From assembly GCA_003277985.1 (NCBI GenBank), contig QCHR01000008.1, positions 1 through 53,732 on the forward strand: a stretch of DNA of 53,732 bases. The letters are read 5' to 3'. The position numbers and the translations under genes are program-made. Below are positions 45,511-53,732 of the stretch, piece after piece. The DNA is from Prochlorococcus sp. AG-402-G06. Its GTDB lineage: Bacteria > Cyanobacteriota > Cyanobacteriia > PCC-6307 > Cyanobiaceae. The stretch's first letter is position 1; every line of letters begins with the position of its first letter. The notes below the pieces were generated by a model that did no database searches, had not been told where the DNA came from, and saw nothing but the letters and a program-made list of their open reading frames with translations.

Positions 45511-45900
45511 TCAACCACCATCAATCTGACAGCCAACCATTGACCCTCCTACTAGTCCAGCAGGAATTGCCCACCAACGATCTTTCCCTCTCGATATTGC
45601 TGTAGCAAATCCAGCCCCTAAAATACCTCCTGCAATTTTTCCCTCAGAGCAATCATTGTTATCGAATTCAGTATTAATATTGCTTTTTGAGCCACTACCT
45701 GGACATGGGACTTCTACTGTTTCTTCCCATTTTTTTACATATCCAGGATCCTTTCTTGTCCCTGGAATATATTCTTCTCTATATTCGTTTCTTGTGCAAG
45801 TTCTGCTTGATGAGTAACCTCGCTGATAATCATCTGCAAGAGTCGATGTTGATCCAGTACAAATAAGAACCATTGAAAAAATTAAAGATTTACAATTCAT
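45511..45900 (-). CDS. Exported glycine-zipper protein
   Basis: 129 aa, ATG start. A signal peptide (KSLIFSMVLICTGSTSTLA) ends near residue 22. The mature protein has CTRNEYREEYIPGTRKDPGY and, near the end, a glycine-zipper pair (GKIAGGILGAGFATAISRG and AIPAGLVGGSMVGCQI) seen in outer-membrane or cell-envelope proteins. Five cysteines could form disulfides. The start overlaps the stop of the DMT transporter gene by 4 bp, so the two are probably cotranscribed. Confidence 0.72.
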   Translation of the reverse strand: MNCKSLIFSMVLICTGSTSTLADDYQRGYSSSRTCTRNEYREEYIPGTRKDPGYVKKWEETVEVPCPGSGSKSNINTEFDNNDCSEGKIAGGILGAGFATAISRGKDRWWAIPAGLVGGSMVGCQIDGG

Positions 45901-46805
45901 ATTTTCTCTTGTGAGATTTTGGATGCACTCATACTAATAATAGTGGAAATAAGTACGCAAAAACCACCTAAGTAAATGGAAGTTGTTATTGTTTCTTTGA
46001 AAAGCAATACTCCCCATATACTTGCAAAGATAACTTGTGAATAATTTAGGGATGTTGCTTGACTAGCTGGTAGCAGTCTTAAACCCTCTGTTATACAGAG
46101 TTGACCAATCTGTGTGAAAATACCAATACCTATTATCCATAACCAATCGTTTCCCGATGGCAATACAAAATCATTAATAATAAAAGGAATAGATAAGGGG
46201 ATAGAAACTAAAGGAAAGTAGTAAATTATAACAAGAGGGTGTTCTTTGGAAGAAAGTTTTCTTACACATATATAAGCTAATGATGTCATTAATGCGCCAA
46301 ATATAGCGATGATTATTGCTAATATTGTTTCTTGAATATTACTATTCGTGGTGAATTCTGGCTGGCTAACTAAAACAATTCCTATCCAACCAATAATGAT
46401 TGAATATACTATTCTCTTTAATATAAATTCCTTTAAAAGTATGTAGGCACATATCACTGTAAAAGTTGGATAAATGTATTGTATTACTGTTGCTGTTGCG
46501 ATGGGTAATATTGTTAGGGCTTTGAAGATACAAAATAGTGCAGATGTTCCTAGTAAACCTCTTATAATTAGTAATCTTTTCTGATACCCCCAAGGGTTAA
46601 TTTTGTTTTTATATAAGAAAAATCTTGTTATTATTATGCTTATTGTAGCCCTAGCAAAAACAAGTTCTGAAATTGGTATCCTCTCTCCAATCGCTTTAAC
46701 ACAAACACTCATAAGGCTAAATGCCAAACCGCTTCCTATTAAAAATTTGATCCCTTTTAAATTTTTATCTAAAATAAATTCATCTGTAAGTTGTTTTTCT
46801 CTCAA
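45897..46805 (-). CDS. EamA/DMT-family transporter
   Basis: 302 aa, ATG start, about ten membrane helices in two EamA repeats. ISELVFARATISIIITRFFL and ATVIQYIYPTFTVICAYILL mark the first repeat; SQVIFASIWGVLLFKETITT marks the second. The family exports small metabolites or drugs; substrate unknown. It is divergent from dnaG with 48 bp between starts. Confidence 0.88.
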   Translation of the reverse strand: MREKQLTDEFILDKNLKGIKFLIGSGLAFSLMSVCVKAIGERIPISELVFARATISIIITRFFLYKNKINPWGYQKRLLIIRGLLGTSALFCIFKALTILPIATATVIQYIYPTFTVICAYILLKEFILKRIVYSIIIGWIGIVLVSQPEFTTNSNIQETILAIIIAIFGALMTSLAYICVRKLSSKEHPLVIIYYFPLVSIPLSIPFIINDFVLPSGNDWLWIIGIGIFTQIGQLCITEGLRLLPASQATSLNYSQVIFASIWGVLLFKETITTSIYLGGFCVLISTIISMSASKISQEKI

Positions 46806-46853
46806 TTTCTAAATCTCTTAACTAAATATTTAAAGATCAATTAAAATTATCAT

Positions 46854-48881
46854 ATGGCTTCTGCTCGACTACATCCTAGGACAATTGAGTCTGTAAAAGA
46901 GCGTGTAGATATTGTTGATGTAGTGGGTGAACACGTCGTCCTAAAGAAAAAAGGTAAAGAATACGTTGGAATATGCCCTTTTCATGATGATAGTAAACCT
47001 TCAATGTCAGTAATTCCTGGCAAGCAATTTTATTATTGTTTTTCATGCGGAGCTGGTGGAAATGCCATTAAATTTTTAATGGAGTTTCAGAGACAAAGTT
47101 TTAGTGATGTTGTTCTTGAGTTGGCAAAAAAATATCAAGTACCAATAGACACTGTTGAAGGGCCTCAACAAGAAAGACTCAAGCAACAGCTTTCACGTAG
47201 AGATACCCTTTATCGTGTTTTGAAAATCGCCACTGGTTGGTTCAGAAATCAATTAAATGCTCCATGTGGAGAAAATGCACTTCATTATCTTAAAAATAAA
47301 CGTCATTTAAGTGAGGGAACTCTAATCAATTTTGAGCTTGGATTTGCACCAGATAATTGGGACTCATTACTCAAATATTTTGTAGATATAGAAAAAGTCA
47401 GTGTTGAAATCCTTGAATCAGCTGGATTAATTGTTCCTCGAAAGGGTGGTAATGGTTTCTATGACAGATTTCGTAATCGTATAATTGTTCCTATTCACGA
47501 TAGGCAAAAAAGAGTTATTGGTTTCGGCGGACGAAGTCTTGATGGCTCAGAACCTAAGTATTTAAATTCACCTGAGACTGAAATCTTTGAAAAGGGCAAA
47601 AATCTTTTTGGTTTAGATAAATCAACCCTATCCATTAGAAAAAAAGATTATGCAGTTGTAGTAGAAGGATATTTTGATGTGATGGCACTTCATGATTCTG
47701 GGATTACAAATGTTGTCGCCTCTTTGGGAACAGCTTTAAGTCGAAATCAAATTACGCTTCTCTCTCGTGCTACCGATAGTAAAAAGATCCTCTTGAATTT
47801 TGACTCTGATAATGCTGGAATTCGTGCGGCTAATAGAGCTATCAGTGAAGTAGAAAACCTAGCTATACAAGGTCAGCTTGATTTAAGAGTCCTTCAATTA
47901 CCTTCAGGTAAAGATCCAGATGAGTTCCTTAAGGATAATTCTCCATCTGAATATGAAGCATTAGCGGCAAAATCACCTCTTTGGATGGATTGGCAAATTG
48001 ATCAATCTTTAAAGGATTTAGATCTAACTAAATCTGATCAATTTCAGCAAGCTGTTAGCAACTTAGTAAGTCTTCTTGGAAAGTTACCTCAAACCGCGAT
48101 AAGAACCCATTATCTACAGAAGGTTGCTCAGCGTCTTAGTGGAGGTCAAGGTAGATTTGCTCTACAACTAGAGGAAGATTTACGTAATCAAATTAGTGGT
48201 CAAAGATGGCACGGTCGCTCTAAAAAAATTGATAAACCTCAAGAAGTTAGTCTTAGAGAAAGAAGTGAGGCAGATATACTTTTTACTTATATACACTGTC
48301 CTAATTATAGATCTTATATTCGTTATGAACTTCGCCTAAGGGACTTAGATGATTTTGCAATTAATCATCATCGTGCAATATGGTCTACTATAAGTAATAT
48401 TGAGGAACAAAAATTTGGTTCTGAAATTGTTGAGAAGATTAATCGTTGTAATGATTCAAATAATCTATTAGCTGATGTTGATTTGATTAAAACCTTGTTA
48501 GACAACTTTCTGGCTAATGATAATGATCATCTTCCTAAACTTACTCCTTTATTAGAGGCTAATGAACTTCGTTTGGCAACACTAAGTGACCCCGAGTCTC
48601 TAATTCGTGGAGCTCTCGCGGCTCTTGAAAAACAAAAATCTCTAAGACGTTGTAGACATCTAATTGAGGCATGGAGTATGCAACGATTACAAACTCTTGA
48701 AAACTGTATTGCCTCTCTTATTGTTCAAGAAGATTCTGAGCCTAGTGATTCATCTGATATGGAACAGAGAGTTATTTCCATGTTTGAAGACTTAAACAAT
48801 GATGCTATAAATTTTCAGCAACTTTACTACGCCGAGAGAAAACACATATTAAATTTAGATCAACAGAGATGTTATAAATAA
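46854..48881 (+). CDS. dnaG: DNA primase
   Basis: 675 aa, ATG start. The N-terminal CHC2 zinc motif is GICPFHDDSKPSMSV then YYCFSCGAGGNA. The TOPRIM core has VVVEGYFDVMALHDSGI and ILLNFDSDNAGIRAA. A C-terminal DnaB-binding region follows. It makes RNA primers for replication. Length is normal. Confidence 0.97.
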   Translation: MASARLHPRTIESVKERVDIVDVVGEHVVLKKKGKEYVGICPFHDDSKPSMSVIPGKQFYYCFSCGAGGNAIKFLMEFQRQSFSDVVLELAKKYQVPIDTVEGPQQERLKQQLSRRDTLYRVLKIATGWFRNQLNAPCGENALHYLKNKRHLSEGTLINFELGFAPDNWDSLLKYFVDIEKVSVEILESAGLIVPRKGGNGFYDRFRNRIIVPIHDRQKRVIGFGGRSLDGSEPKYLNSPETEIFEKGKNLFGLDKSTLSIRKKDYAVVVEGYFDVMALHDSGITNVVASLGTALSRNQITLLSRATDSKKILLNFDSDNAGIRAANRAISEVENLAIQGQLDLRVLQLPSGKDPDEFLKDNSPSEYEALAAKSPLWMDWQIDQSLKDLDLTKSDQFQQAVSNLVSLLGKLPQTAIRTHYLQKVAQRLSGGQGRFALQLEEDLRNQISGQRWHGRSKKIDKPQEVSLRERSEADILFTYIHCPNYRSYIRYELRLRDLDDFAINHHRAIWSTISNIEEQKFGSEIVEKINRCNDSNNLLADVDLIKTLLDNFLANDNDHLPKLTPLLEANELRLATLSDPESLIRGALAALEKQKSLRRCRHLIEAWSMQRLQTLENCIASLIVQEDSEPSDSSDMEQRVISMFEDLNNDAINFQQLYYAERKHILNLDQQRCYK

Positions 48882-48903
48882 TTTTCTATAGTTTTATTGT
48901 TTA

Positions 48904-49203
48904 ATGAAAAATACCTCACCTATTAATATTGATCAATGTTCTTTATCTAATGATCTTTGGCCCTATTTTATCAATAAAATTGGACTTATTAAAGCAAATT
49001 TGGCTGTAAGGCAATCTCTAGATCTTCAGAGAATGCAGGGATCGAACTCAACTCTACCTGTCCTTATTCTTGAAACGTGTGGAACAGCTCTGGTGAACTC
49101 ACAAGCTGTTAAGACTTATATTGGTCTTTCATACTTGGAACCAGGAATGGTTTTGATTTTTAGTAATAAATTAAACGCTATTCAACTACTTAGGGACAAT
49201 TAA
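48904..49203 (+). CDS. Hypothetical protein downstream of dnaG (99 aa)
   Basis: ATG start, 22 bp after dnaG in the same direction. Blocks are LWPYFINKIGLIKANLAVRQ and TLPVLILETCGTALVNSQAV; no membrane helix is obvious. I do not recognise the family. It may be cotranscribed with dnaG. Confidence 0.62.
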   Translation: MKNTSPINIDQCSLSNDLWPYFINKIGLIKANLAVRQSLDLQRMQGSNSTLPVLILETCGTALVNSQAVKTYIGLSYLEPGMVLIFSNKLNAIQLLRDN

Positions 49204-49216
49204 AATTACTTAATTA

Positions 49217-49675
49217 TTAAAGACAATATTTTCTTAATTCATTTTTTACTAATCTTGGTTTATCTTCTAATATATATGCTTGTTTTTCTTTCTCTTCCTC
49301 TCCGGATATTATTTTAGAACCATGCAATGCATTTTTCTTCGATGGGTTCATTGATAGTTTTTTATCTATTTTTAATAAGTTTCCATCATTGCATTCTTGT
49401 GCGACATGAACAGCTTCATGCCTTAAAGCTTTTTTTATATGTAATGCCGTCCTTTCATAAATATCCATATTTTTCTTTCTTAGAGGCGTATATCCCTCTC
49501 TCTTCTTTGCGTTACTTGTACAAATGATAATTTCTTTTTTTTGCTTATCTAAAAAACCTACATAGTTTTCACTTAGTAAACATAGTTTTGTATTTTCTGC
49601 TGTTCTATATCCTGCTATTTCAATTATCTTTATTATTTCAACTTCTGTTCTATCTAAAAATTCTATGAACTCCAT
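49217..49675 (-). CDS. HExxH-motif putative zinc metallopeptidase (152 aa)
   Basis: ATG start. Residues 86-90 are HEAVH inside ALRHEAVHVAQECND, the zincin motif, and a possible third ligand is Glu128 or Glu130 in EEEKEKQAYILED, 38-40 residues later. There is no signal peptide, so it acts in the cytoplasm if active. It resembles small minimal zincins of phages and bacteria. A sigma70-like promoter lies upstream at 49722-49750. It is next to the umuDC genes, on the same strand and downstream of umuC. Confidence 0.62.
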   Translation of the reverse strand: MEFIEFLDRTEVEIIKIIEIAGYRTAENTKLCLLSENYVGFLDKQKKEIIICTSNAKKREGYTPLRKKNMDIYERTALHIKKALRHEAVHVAQECNDGNLLKIDKKLSMNPSKKNALHGSKIISGEEEKEKQAYILEDKPRLVKNELRKYCL

Positions 49676-49721
49676 TATTTTTTCTAGTTTTATTCATTTT
49701 AATTTACCATGATACACTATT

Positions 49722-49750
49722 TTAATAATAACATGTTGCATCATTGTCAA
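49722..49750 (-). promoter_or_regulatory. Sigma70-type promoter for the HExxH gene
   Basis: On the minus strand TTGACA (49745-49750) is followed after 17 bp by TATTAA (49722-49727), about 45 bp before the ATG at 49675. This fits a housekeeping-sigma promoter and suggests the gene is transcribed on its own, not only from umuDC. Confidence 0.55.
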
Positions 49751-49765
49751 ATATTATACTAACTT

Positions 49766-51043
49766 TTAATTAGCATATATAGTTGGAATGTTTTCTATAT
49801 TTGTTGTCTTTATCCTAGATAGTTTTTCTCTTCGTGGTAGCCATTCTTTTTTCATCATTGATGAACCCCAATTTATCGTATCTAGACCATTTTTTAAATT
49901 AATATTATCTATTGTCTTATCTAGTCTCTGTCGATATAATTCTTCTTTAATATTTTGTGAATCAAATATTAGGGTTTGATTATACTTATTGCTTTGAAGT
50001 TTATGCAATATTACACCAGCTTTTATAAAATTTTTATAAGGTTTAAAAATTTCTTTCGTTAGCGATAGACTTTTTTCAATCATGATTTTTGAGTTAGATG
50101 TTGGAACGCTTATCTTTCCCGTTGCTTCACTTCTATAATAATCTTTTGAATGAGTATTTGTATTCGTGAAAATTGTAATAGCTGAAGATAATTGATTGTA
50201 TCTTCGCAACTTAGCACTTGCGATTAAAACATATTTAATGATTGCTTGGTTCAAATCTTCTAAGCTATCTATGGGATATGAAAAACTCCTGCTTACGCTG
50301 ATTTCTTTTTGATCTGATGAGGTCTCTTTTATAGGGATACAAAGATTTCCTTTTAATTCATTTTGAATGCGTAGGCCTACTACACCATACTTTTTTCTTA
50401 TTTGTTCGCTTGACATATCTCTAAGTTCTCGTGCATTAGTTATCCCTTTGTTTTTTAGCCATATCGACATTCTTTTGCCTATACCCCAAACTTTATCTAC
50501 TTTAATTTGATTAAGATAATGGTCTTTATTTTGAATAATACCTATATCAAATATACCTGAATTAGTTTGTATTTTTTTTGCTAGATGATTTGAAATCTTT
50601 GATAGAACTTTTGTCTCAGCAATACCGATAGATATTGGTATTCCTATATTTTGATAAACTAAAGCTCTTAAATCTTTTCCCCATTTATATAAGCACTTTC
50701 CTTTTGGCCGTTTTATAGTTCCAAATGCCTCATCTATAGAGTAGATTTCTAGTTCTTCACAATTTTTTCTTAGTAGCTGCATTAATCGATTGCTTATATC
50801 ACCGTAAAGCTCGTAATTTGAACTTCTCACATTTATATTTAATTGAGTCAGCTTATTCTTTAACTTAAAATAGGGCTGTCCCATAGGAATTCCCATTTTT
50901 CTAGCCTCTGAACTGCGAGCTATTATGCATCCATCATTATTCGAAAGTACAACTAATCCCTTTCCTTTTATAGAAGGATCGATCATTTGTTCACACGAGG
51001 CATAAAAATTGTTCCCATCAATTTGAAGTATTACTTTGGACAT
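49766..51043 (-). CDS. umuC: DNA polymerase V catalytic subunit UmuC (Y family)
   Basis: 425 aa, ATG start. The palm has QIDGNNFYASCEQ and the catalytic EIYSIDEAFG; the finger and little-finger regions follow, ending in a DUF4113-like tail. Metal ligands Asp and Glu are intact, so the enzyme is probably active. UmuC makes error-prone bypass DNA with UmuD' and RecA. It lies 2 bp after umuD, in one operon. Confidence 0.93.
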   Translation of the reverse strand: MSKVILQIDGNNFYASCEQMIDPSIKGKGLVVLSNNDGCIIARSSEARKMGIPMGQPYFKLKNKLTQLNINVRSSNYELYGDISNRLMQLLRKNCEELEIYSIDEAFGTIKRPKGKCLYKWGKDLRALVYQNIGIPISIGIAETKVLSKISNHLAKKIQTNSGIFDIGIIQNKDHYLNQIKVDKVWGIGKRMSIWLKNKGITNARELRDMSSEQIRKKYGVVGLRIQNELKGNLCIPIKETSSDQKEISVSRSFSYPIDSLEDLNQAIIKYVLIASAKLRRYNQLSSAITIFTNTNTHSKDYYRSEATGKISVPTSNSKIMIEKSLSLTKEIFKPYKNFIKAGVILHKLQSNKYNQTLIFDSQNIKEELYRQRLDKTIDNINLKNGLDTINWGSSMMKKEWLPRREKLSRIKTTNIENIPTIYAN

Positions 51044-51045
51044 AA

Positions 51046-51492
51046 TTAGACTTTTTGTTTTTGTAATTCATGTATCGAATAAATCGCGACGCCCCATATT
51101 TGTATATCTATATATTCATATAAATTTATTGCTGGATAATCCTCTTTATCTGCTTTTAGATAATAATTATCTTGCTTTTTTATAAGTCTTTTTAAAGTGA
51201 ATTCTCCATCCAAGAGAGCAACAACAATATGTCCAGGATTTGGGTTTATACTGCGATCTATTATTAATAAATCATTATTATAAATTCCTGCGTTATTCAT
51301 TGAATTACCGCTTACACGTAGAAAGAACGTACTTATTGGATTTTTGATTAAGTATTTATTTAGATCGATACCGATCTCTATGTAGTCTTCCGCAGGAGAA
51401 GGAAAGCCTGCAGAAATAGTTTCTTCTACTAATGGAATTAATTGTGTAGATGAGCCTTCCTTCGAGGAAGAGTAAGAGCTATTTGAATTCAT
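51046..51492 (-). CDS. umuD: UmuD, LexA-like S24 self-cleaving protein
   Basis: 148 aa from the ATG at 51492 (MNSNSS). The frame extends to a TTG at 51525, but that codon lies inside the operator, so the ATG is the likely start. The cleavage site is Ala28-Gly29 (SAGFPSPA), the nucleophile is Ser64 (VSGNSMNN) and the general base is Lys101 (GEFTLKRL), 37 residues apart as in E. coli. RecA-stimulated cleavage gives UmuD'. It is cotranscribed with umuC. Confidence 0.9.
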   Translation of the reverse strand: MNSNSSYSSSKEGSSTQLIPLVEETISAGFPSPAEDYIEIGIDLNKYLIKNPISTFFLRVSGNSMNNAGIYNNDLLIIDRSINPNPGHIVVALLDGEFTLKRLIKKQDNYYLKADKEDYPAINLYEYIDIQIWGVAIYSIHELQKQKV

Positions 51493-51513
51493 AGACCCAG
51501 ACCAATGCAATCT

Positions 51514-51532
51514 ATTATAGTACAAATGAACT
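51514..51532 (-). promoter_or_regulatory. LexA-like SOS box overlapping the umuDC -10 element
   Basis: AGTACAAATGAACT at 51519-51532 matches the cyanobacterial LexA consensus RGTACNNNDGTWCB with one mismatch on either strand. On the minus strand a perfect -10 (TATAAT, 51514-51519) abuts it. Start of transcription would fall near 51506, about 14 bp before the umuD ATG. LexA binding there would block the polymerase, so umuDC should be induced by DNA damage. Confidence 0.65.
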
Positions 51533-51555
51533 AATTAATGGTATTTGCGCGTGTT

Positions 51556-51993
51556 TTATTCCTTGTGGTAAGGGCCTCCTTGGGTAATGTTTTTTGCGCG
51601 GTAAAGTTGTTCTATTAGTAAAAGACGAGCTATTTCATGCGGAAAAGTTAAAGGTGAGAGGCTTAATTGCCAAGAGGCCGAATTATTGAGTGAAGGGGAG
51701 AGACCCGAAGCACCTCCGATAACAAAAATAATTTTTTGATTGGAAGAATTTAGAAGTTTTGTTGCTAGCTGTTTTGATGTGAAAGATTGACCGTTTTCAT
51801 TAAGAGTTACGAGGATTTCATTTTTGCTAATAATTTCTTTGATCGTATGTTCTTCTTTTGTTTGTGTGCTGTCTTTTATTTCTTTAACTTCTAGGCCGGG
51901 TAATCTTTTTAGATACATTTCTATACCTTCTTGAATCCACCTTCTTTTTATTTTTCCTATGGCAATAATTTTACAGTGCGAAATATTAAGCAT
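51556..51993 (-). CDS. rlmH: 23S rRNA pseudouridine(1915) N3-methyltransferase
   Basis: 145 aa from the ATG at 51993 (MLNISHCKI); a longer frame to 52017 would overlap the upstream gene by 14 bp. The SPOUT motif is IIFVIGGASGLSPSL, and LSPLTFPHEIARLLLIEQLY with the end GGPYHKE completes the RlmH family. It methylates pseudouridine 1915 in helix 69 of 23S rRNA. Confidence 0.95.
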   Translation of the reverse strand: MLNISHCKIIAIGKIKRRWIQEGIEMYLKRLPGLEVKEIKDSTQTKEEHTIKEIISKNEILVTLNENGQSFTSKQLATKLLNSSNQKIIFVIGGASGLSPSLNNSASWQLSLSPLTFPHEIARLLLIEQLYRAKNITQGGPYHKE

Positions 51994-52003
51994 AAAGATA
52001 CTT

Positions 52004-52369
52004 TTAATCGATATCATCTTCGAGTAGAAATTGTTGAAATTGTGTATATAAGATTAGTGCGTCTTCAGCCGAAAGATCCTTAGAATTTTCATTTATCTGT
52101 TGATCTGAATTGGAAGAAATTTTCACATTATTTGATTCAAGATTTTTTAATCTATCGAGTAAATGAGGTGGAACATTTCCATCTGGACTTATTTCCATCA
52201 ACTCTCGAAAAAGTTGTTCAGGGTTGGTTTCTGTTTCAACAGGGTGTAATTTTTGATTTTTGGTTTCTTTGAGATTTTTAAAATTATTTGTTTGAGGTTT
52301 TGAAATCTCTTTTGGAAGTTTGCGTCCTAGTTCTTTTAGGCGCTCAAGGCTATGGCTATCGAAAGTCAT
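52004..52369 (-). CDS. Hypothetical protein upstream of rlmH (121 aa)
   Basis: ATG start. N-terminus FDSHSLERLKELGRKLPK, then a polar linker, then EQLFRELMEISPDGNVPPHL and an acidic C-terminus (SAEDALILYTQFQQFLLED). It looks like a small helical protein with a disordered middle. It is upstream of rlmH and probably cotranscribed with it, divergent from rsmA. No family is recognised with certainty. Confidence 0.68.
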   Translation of the reverse strand: MTFDSHSLERLKELGRKLPKEISKPQTNNFKNLKETKNQKLHPVETETNPEQLFRELMEISPDGNVPPHLLDRLKNLESNNVKISSNSDQQINENSKDLSAEDALILYTQFQQFLLEDDID

Positions 52370-52474
52370 TTTTTAAAATGTATATTGATTGAAGATATTC
52401 TTGTTAATATATTTTAAATAATTTATTTTTATTTGAGTGAAATATGTGATCGTTTCTAAGGTGGTTTTGAAATT

Positions 52475-53356
52475 TTGCGTTTGGGTGATAACACTTTGAG
52501 TAGTTTTAGGCATATTCCCAGAAAACGCTTTGGACAACATTGGTTGAAAGATCAGGGTGTATTGAATCAAATAGTTAGTGCTGCCGAATTGAATTCTGAA
52601 GATTGCGTCTTAGAGGTTGGTCCAGGTAAAGGTGCTTTAACTGAAAAATTAATTGAATCCCAAGCAAGATTCATTCAAGCAATTGAGCTAGATAGAGATT
52701 TAGTCGTTGGTTTAAAAAAACGTTTTAGTCATCAAAGTAAATTTAGTTTGAGAGAGGGAGATGTTCTATCTGCTCCTCTGGAAGCTGAAAATGGACTGAC
52801 CATTAACAAAGTTGTAGCTAATATTCCTTACAACATCACAGGTCCATTATTAAAAAGATTGATTGGCGAATTAAGAAAAGCACCTGAAAATTGTTTTGAA
52901 ACTTTAGTGTTACTTATGCAAAAAGAAGTGGCACAAAGACTTGTGGCTCCTCCAGGAACTAGCGGCTTTAGTGCTTTAAGTGTAAGGATTCAGCTCTTGG
53001 CAAAGTGTCAGGAAGTATGTGATGTGCCTTCTAAATGTTTTCAACCGGCACCCAAGGTGGATTCCAAAGTAGTCATGATTAAACCCTTCGAATCAAGTGA
53101 GCCAGATTTTTATGAGATAGGGAATTTATTAGAGAAACTTTTGAAGCATGCTTTTGCTGGTAGAAGAAAGAAATTACGAAACACGATTGGAAGTTTTGTT
53201 ACTTCCAACGATCAGATAAAGGAATTTTTCGACTCCAGAGGTATTAGTCTTGATCAAAGACCACAGGAAATTTCACCTTCCAATTGGTTTGCCTTGGCAA
53301 AAGCTTTAAAAGAAACTTGTGTTATTGAAAATGGTCCCCTCCAAAGCAAACGATGA
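52475..53356 (+). CDS. rsmA: 16S rRNA dimethyladenosine transferase (KsgA)
   Basis: 293 aa from a TTG at 52475, preceded by AAGGTGG at suitable spacing; a second TTG seven codons later is also possible. Motifs are [34 protein letters not shown] (SAM binding) and [17 protein letters not shown] (catalytic NIPY). It dimethylates two adenines at the 3' end of 16S rRNA. Its end overlaps the start of ispE by 26 bp. Confidence 0.96.
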   Translation: MRLGDNTLSSFRHIPRKRFGQHWLKDQGVLNQIVSAAELNSEDCVLEVGPGKGALTEKLIESQARFIQAIELDRDLVVGLKKRFSHQSKFSLREGDVLSAPLEAENGLTINKVVANIPYNITGPLLKRLIGELRKAPENCFETLVLLMQKEVAQRLVAPPGTSGFSALSVRIQLLAKCQEVCDVPSKCFQPAPKVDSKVVMIKPFESSEPDFYEIGNLLEKLLKHAFAGRRKKLRNTIGSFVTSNDQIKEFFDSRGISLDQRPQEISPSNWFALAKALKETCVIENGPLQSKR

Positions 53357-53732
53357 TTTTCTTATTGCAGAAGCACATGCAAAAATTAATCTACATTTAG
53401 AGGTTTTAGGCATTAGGACCGATGGCTTTCATGAATTAGCAATGGTCATGCAAAGTATTAATTTAAGTGATCAATTGAAGATGATAAATAGTGCAGATCA
53501 TAATATTACACTTAAATCTAATAATAACGAGATTACTAATGGTGAGGATAATTTAATAATAAAAGCTGCCAATCTCTTGAAAAATAAAGTAGGTAATAAA
53601 CAATTAGGTGTTGATATTGAACTTGAAAAAAATATTCCTGTTGGAGCGGGATTGGCTGGCGGATCTACAGATGCAGCCGCAACATTGCTTGGATTAAATA
53701 AACTCTGGAAATTAAATCTTAAGACTGAGGAA
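53331..53732 (+). CDS. ispE: 4-(cytidine 5'-diphospho)-2-C-methyl-D-erythritol kinase, N-terminal part
   Basis: Runs off the right edge (134 codons, no stop). From the ATG at 53331, [20 protein letters not shown] then [11 protein letters not shown] and the GHMP kinase motif [19 protein letters not shown] identify IspE. The start lies 26 bp inside rsmA. It phosphorylates CDP-ME in the MEP pathway of isoprenoid synthesis, which feeds chlorophyll and carotenoid synthesis. Confidence 0.95.
   Translation, partial: MVPSKANDDFLIAEAHAKINLHLEVLGIRTDGFHELAMVMQSINLSDQLKMINSADHNITLKSNNNEITNGEDNLIIKAANLLKNKVGNKQLGVDIELEKNIPVGAGLAGGSTDAAATLLGLNKLWKLNLKTEE

Overview
The window looks like a chromosomal segment of a marine picocyanobacterium, most probably Prochlorococcus. 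It is AT-rich with very short intergenic gaps and many TTG starts. It carries cyanobacterial signature genes: acsF with a plant-type ferredoxin, a PAM68-like photosystem II assembly protein, a CGLD27-family protein, DUF3288, DUF3318, DUF1816 and DUF2862 proteins, and a glucosylglycerate compatible-solute cluster. I infer a low-light lineage only loosely; the sequence alone does not settle the clade.

Layout. (1) 1-1041: N-terminal part of a large surface protein (C-type lectin, Calx-beta and cadherin-like domains) running off the left edge. (2) 1363-5047: a small accessory island between a displaced 3' fragment of initiator tRNA-fMet (1363-1413) and the intact tRNA-fMet gene (4971-5047). It holds an HNH nuclease, an N6-adenine methyltransferase, a convergent PD-(D/E)XK endonuclease with a Cys-rich tail, a second PD-(D/E)XK-like protein and a 45-aa membrane protein. 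A GC hairpin at 4818-4840 repeats the tRNA anticodon stem with a different 7-nt loop. No integrase is visible. The layout resembles the tRNA-targeting elements (tycheposons and relatives) known from Prochlorococcus. (3) 5100-7558: minus-strand group of a DUF3318 protein, rsfS, a CGLD27-like protein and an asparaginase; carB is divergent from it. (4) 11209-13474: acsF faces a ferredoxin gene whose product has a C-terminal tail, plus two small conserved-looking proteins. (5) 13609-19148: a beta-hydroxyacid dehydrogenase, a three-gene ABC-2 exporter and an Nramp-like transporter with altered metal motifs. (6) 19296-23025: small hypothetical genes, an orphan phosphoribosyltransferase and a TauE/SafE exporter. 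(7) 23047-27869: gpgS diverges from a GH13_18 phosphorylase, gpgP and a glycerate kinase, together a make-and-reclaim cycle for glucosylglycerate. (8) 28000-33967: small membrane proteins, uppP, tRNA-Pro(GGG), msrA, an ABC exporter and a DUF3288 protein. (9) 34081-48881: mostly housekeeping (trpD, carA, a STAS protein, mrnC, rlmB, gatA, dnaE, PAM68-like, rpsO, ruvA, a DMT permease, dnaG). (10) 48904-51525: an HExxH protein and an SOS-type umuDC operon with a LexA-like operator. (11) 51556-end: rlmH, a hypothetical gene, rsmA and the start of ispE.

The most interesting parts are the tRNA-flanked restriction-modification island with its extra anticodon-arm copy, the apparent AUA start of the STAS gene, the Nramp-like protein without the DPGN motif, the 78-bp in-frame repeats in rlmB, and several small membrane-protein genes too short for default gene finders.
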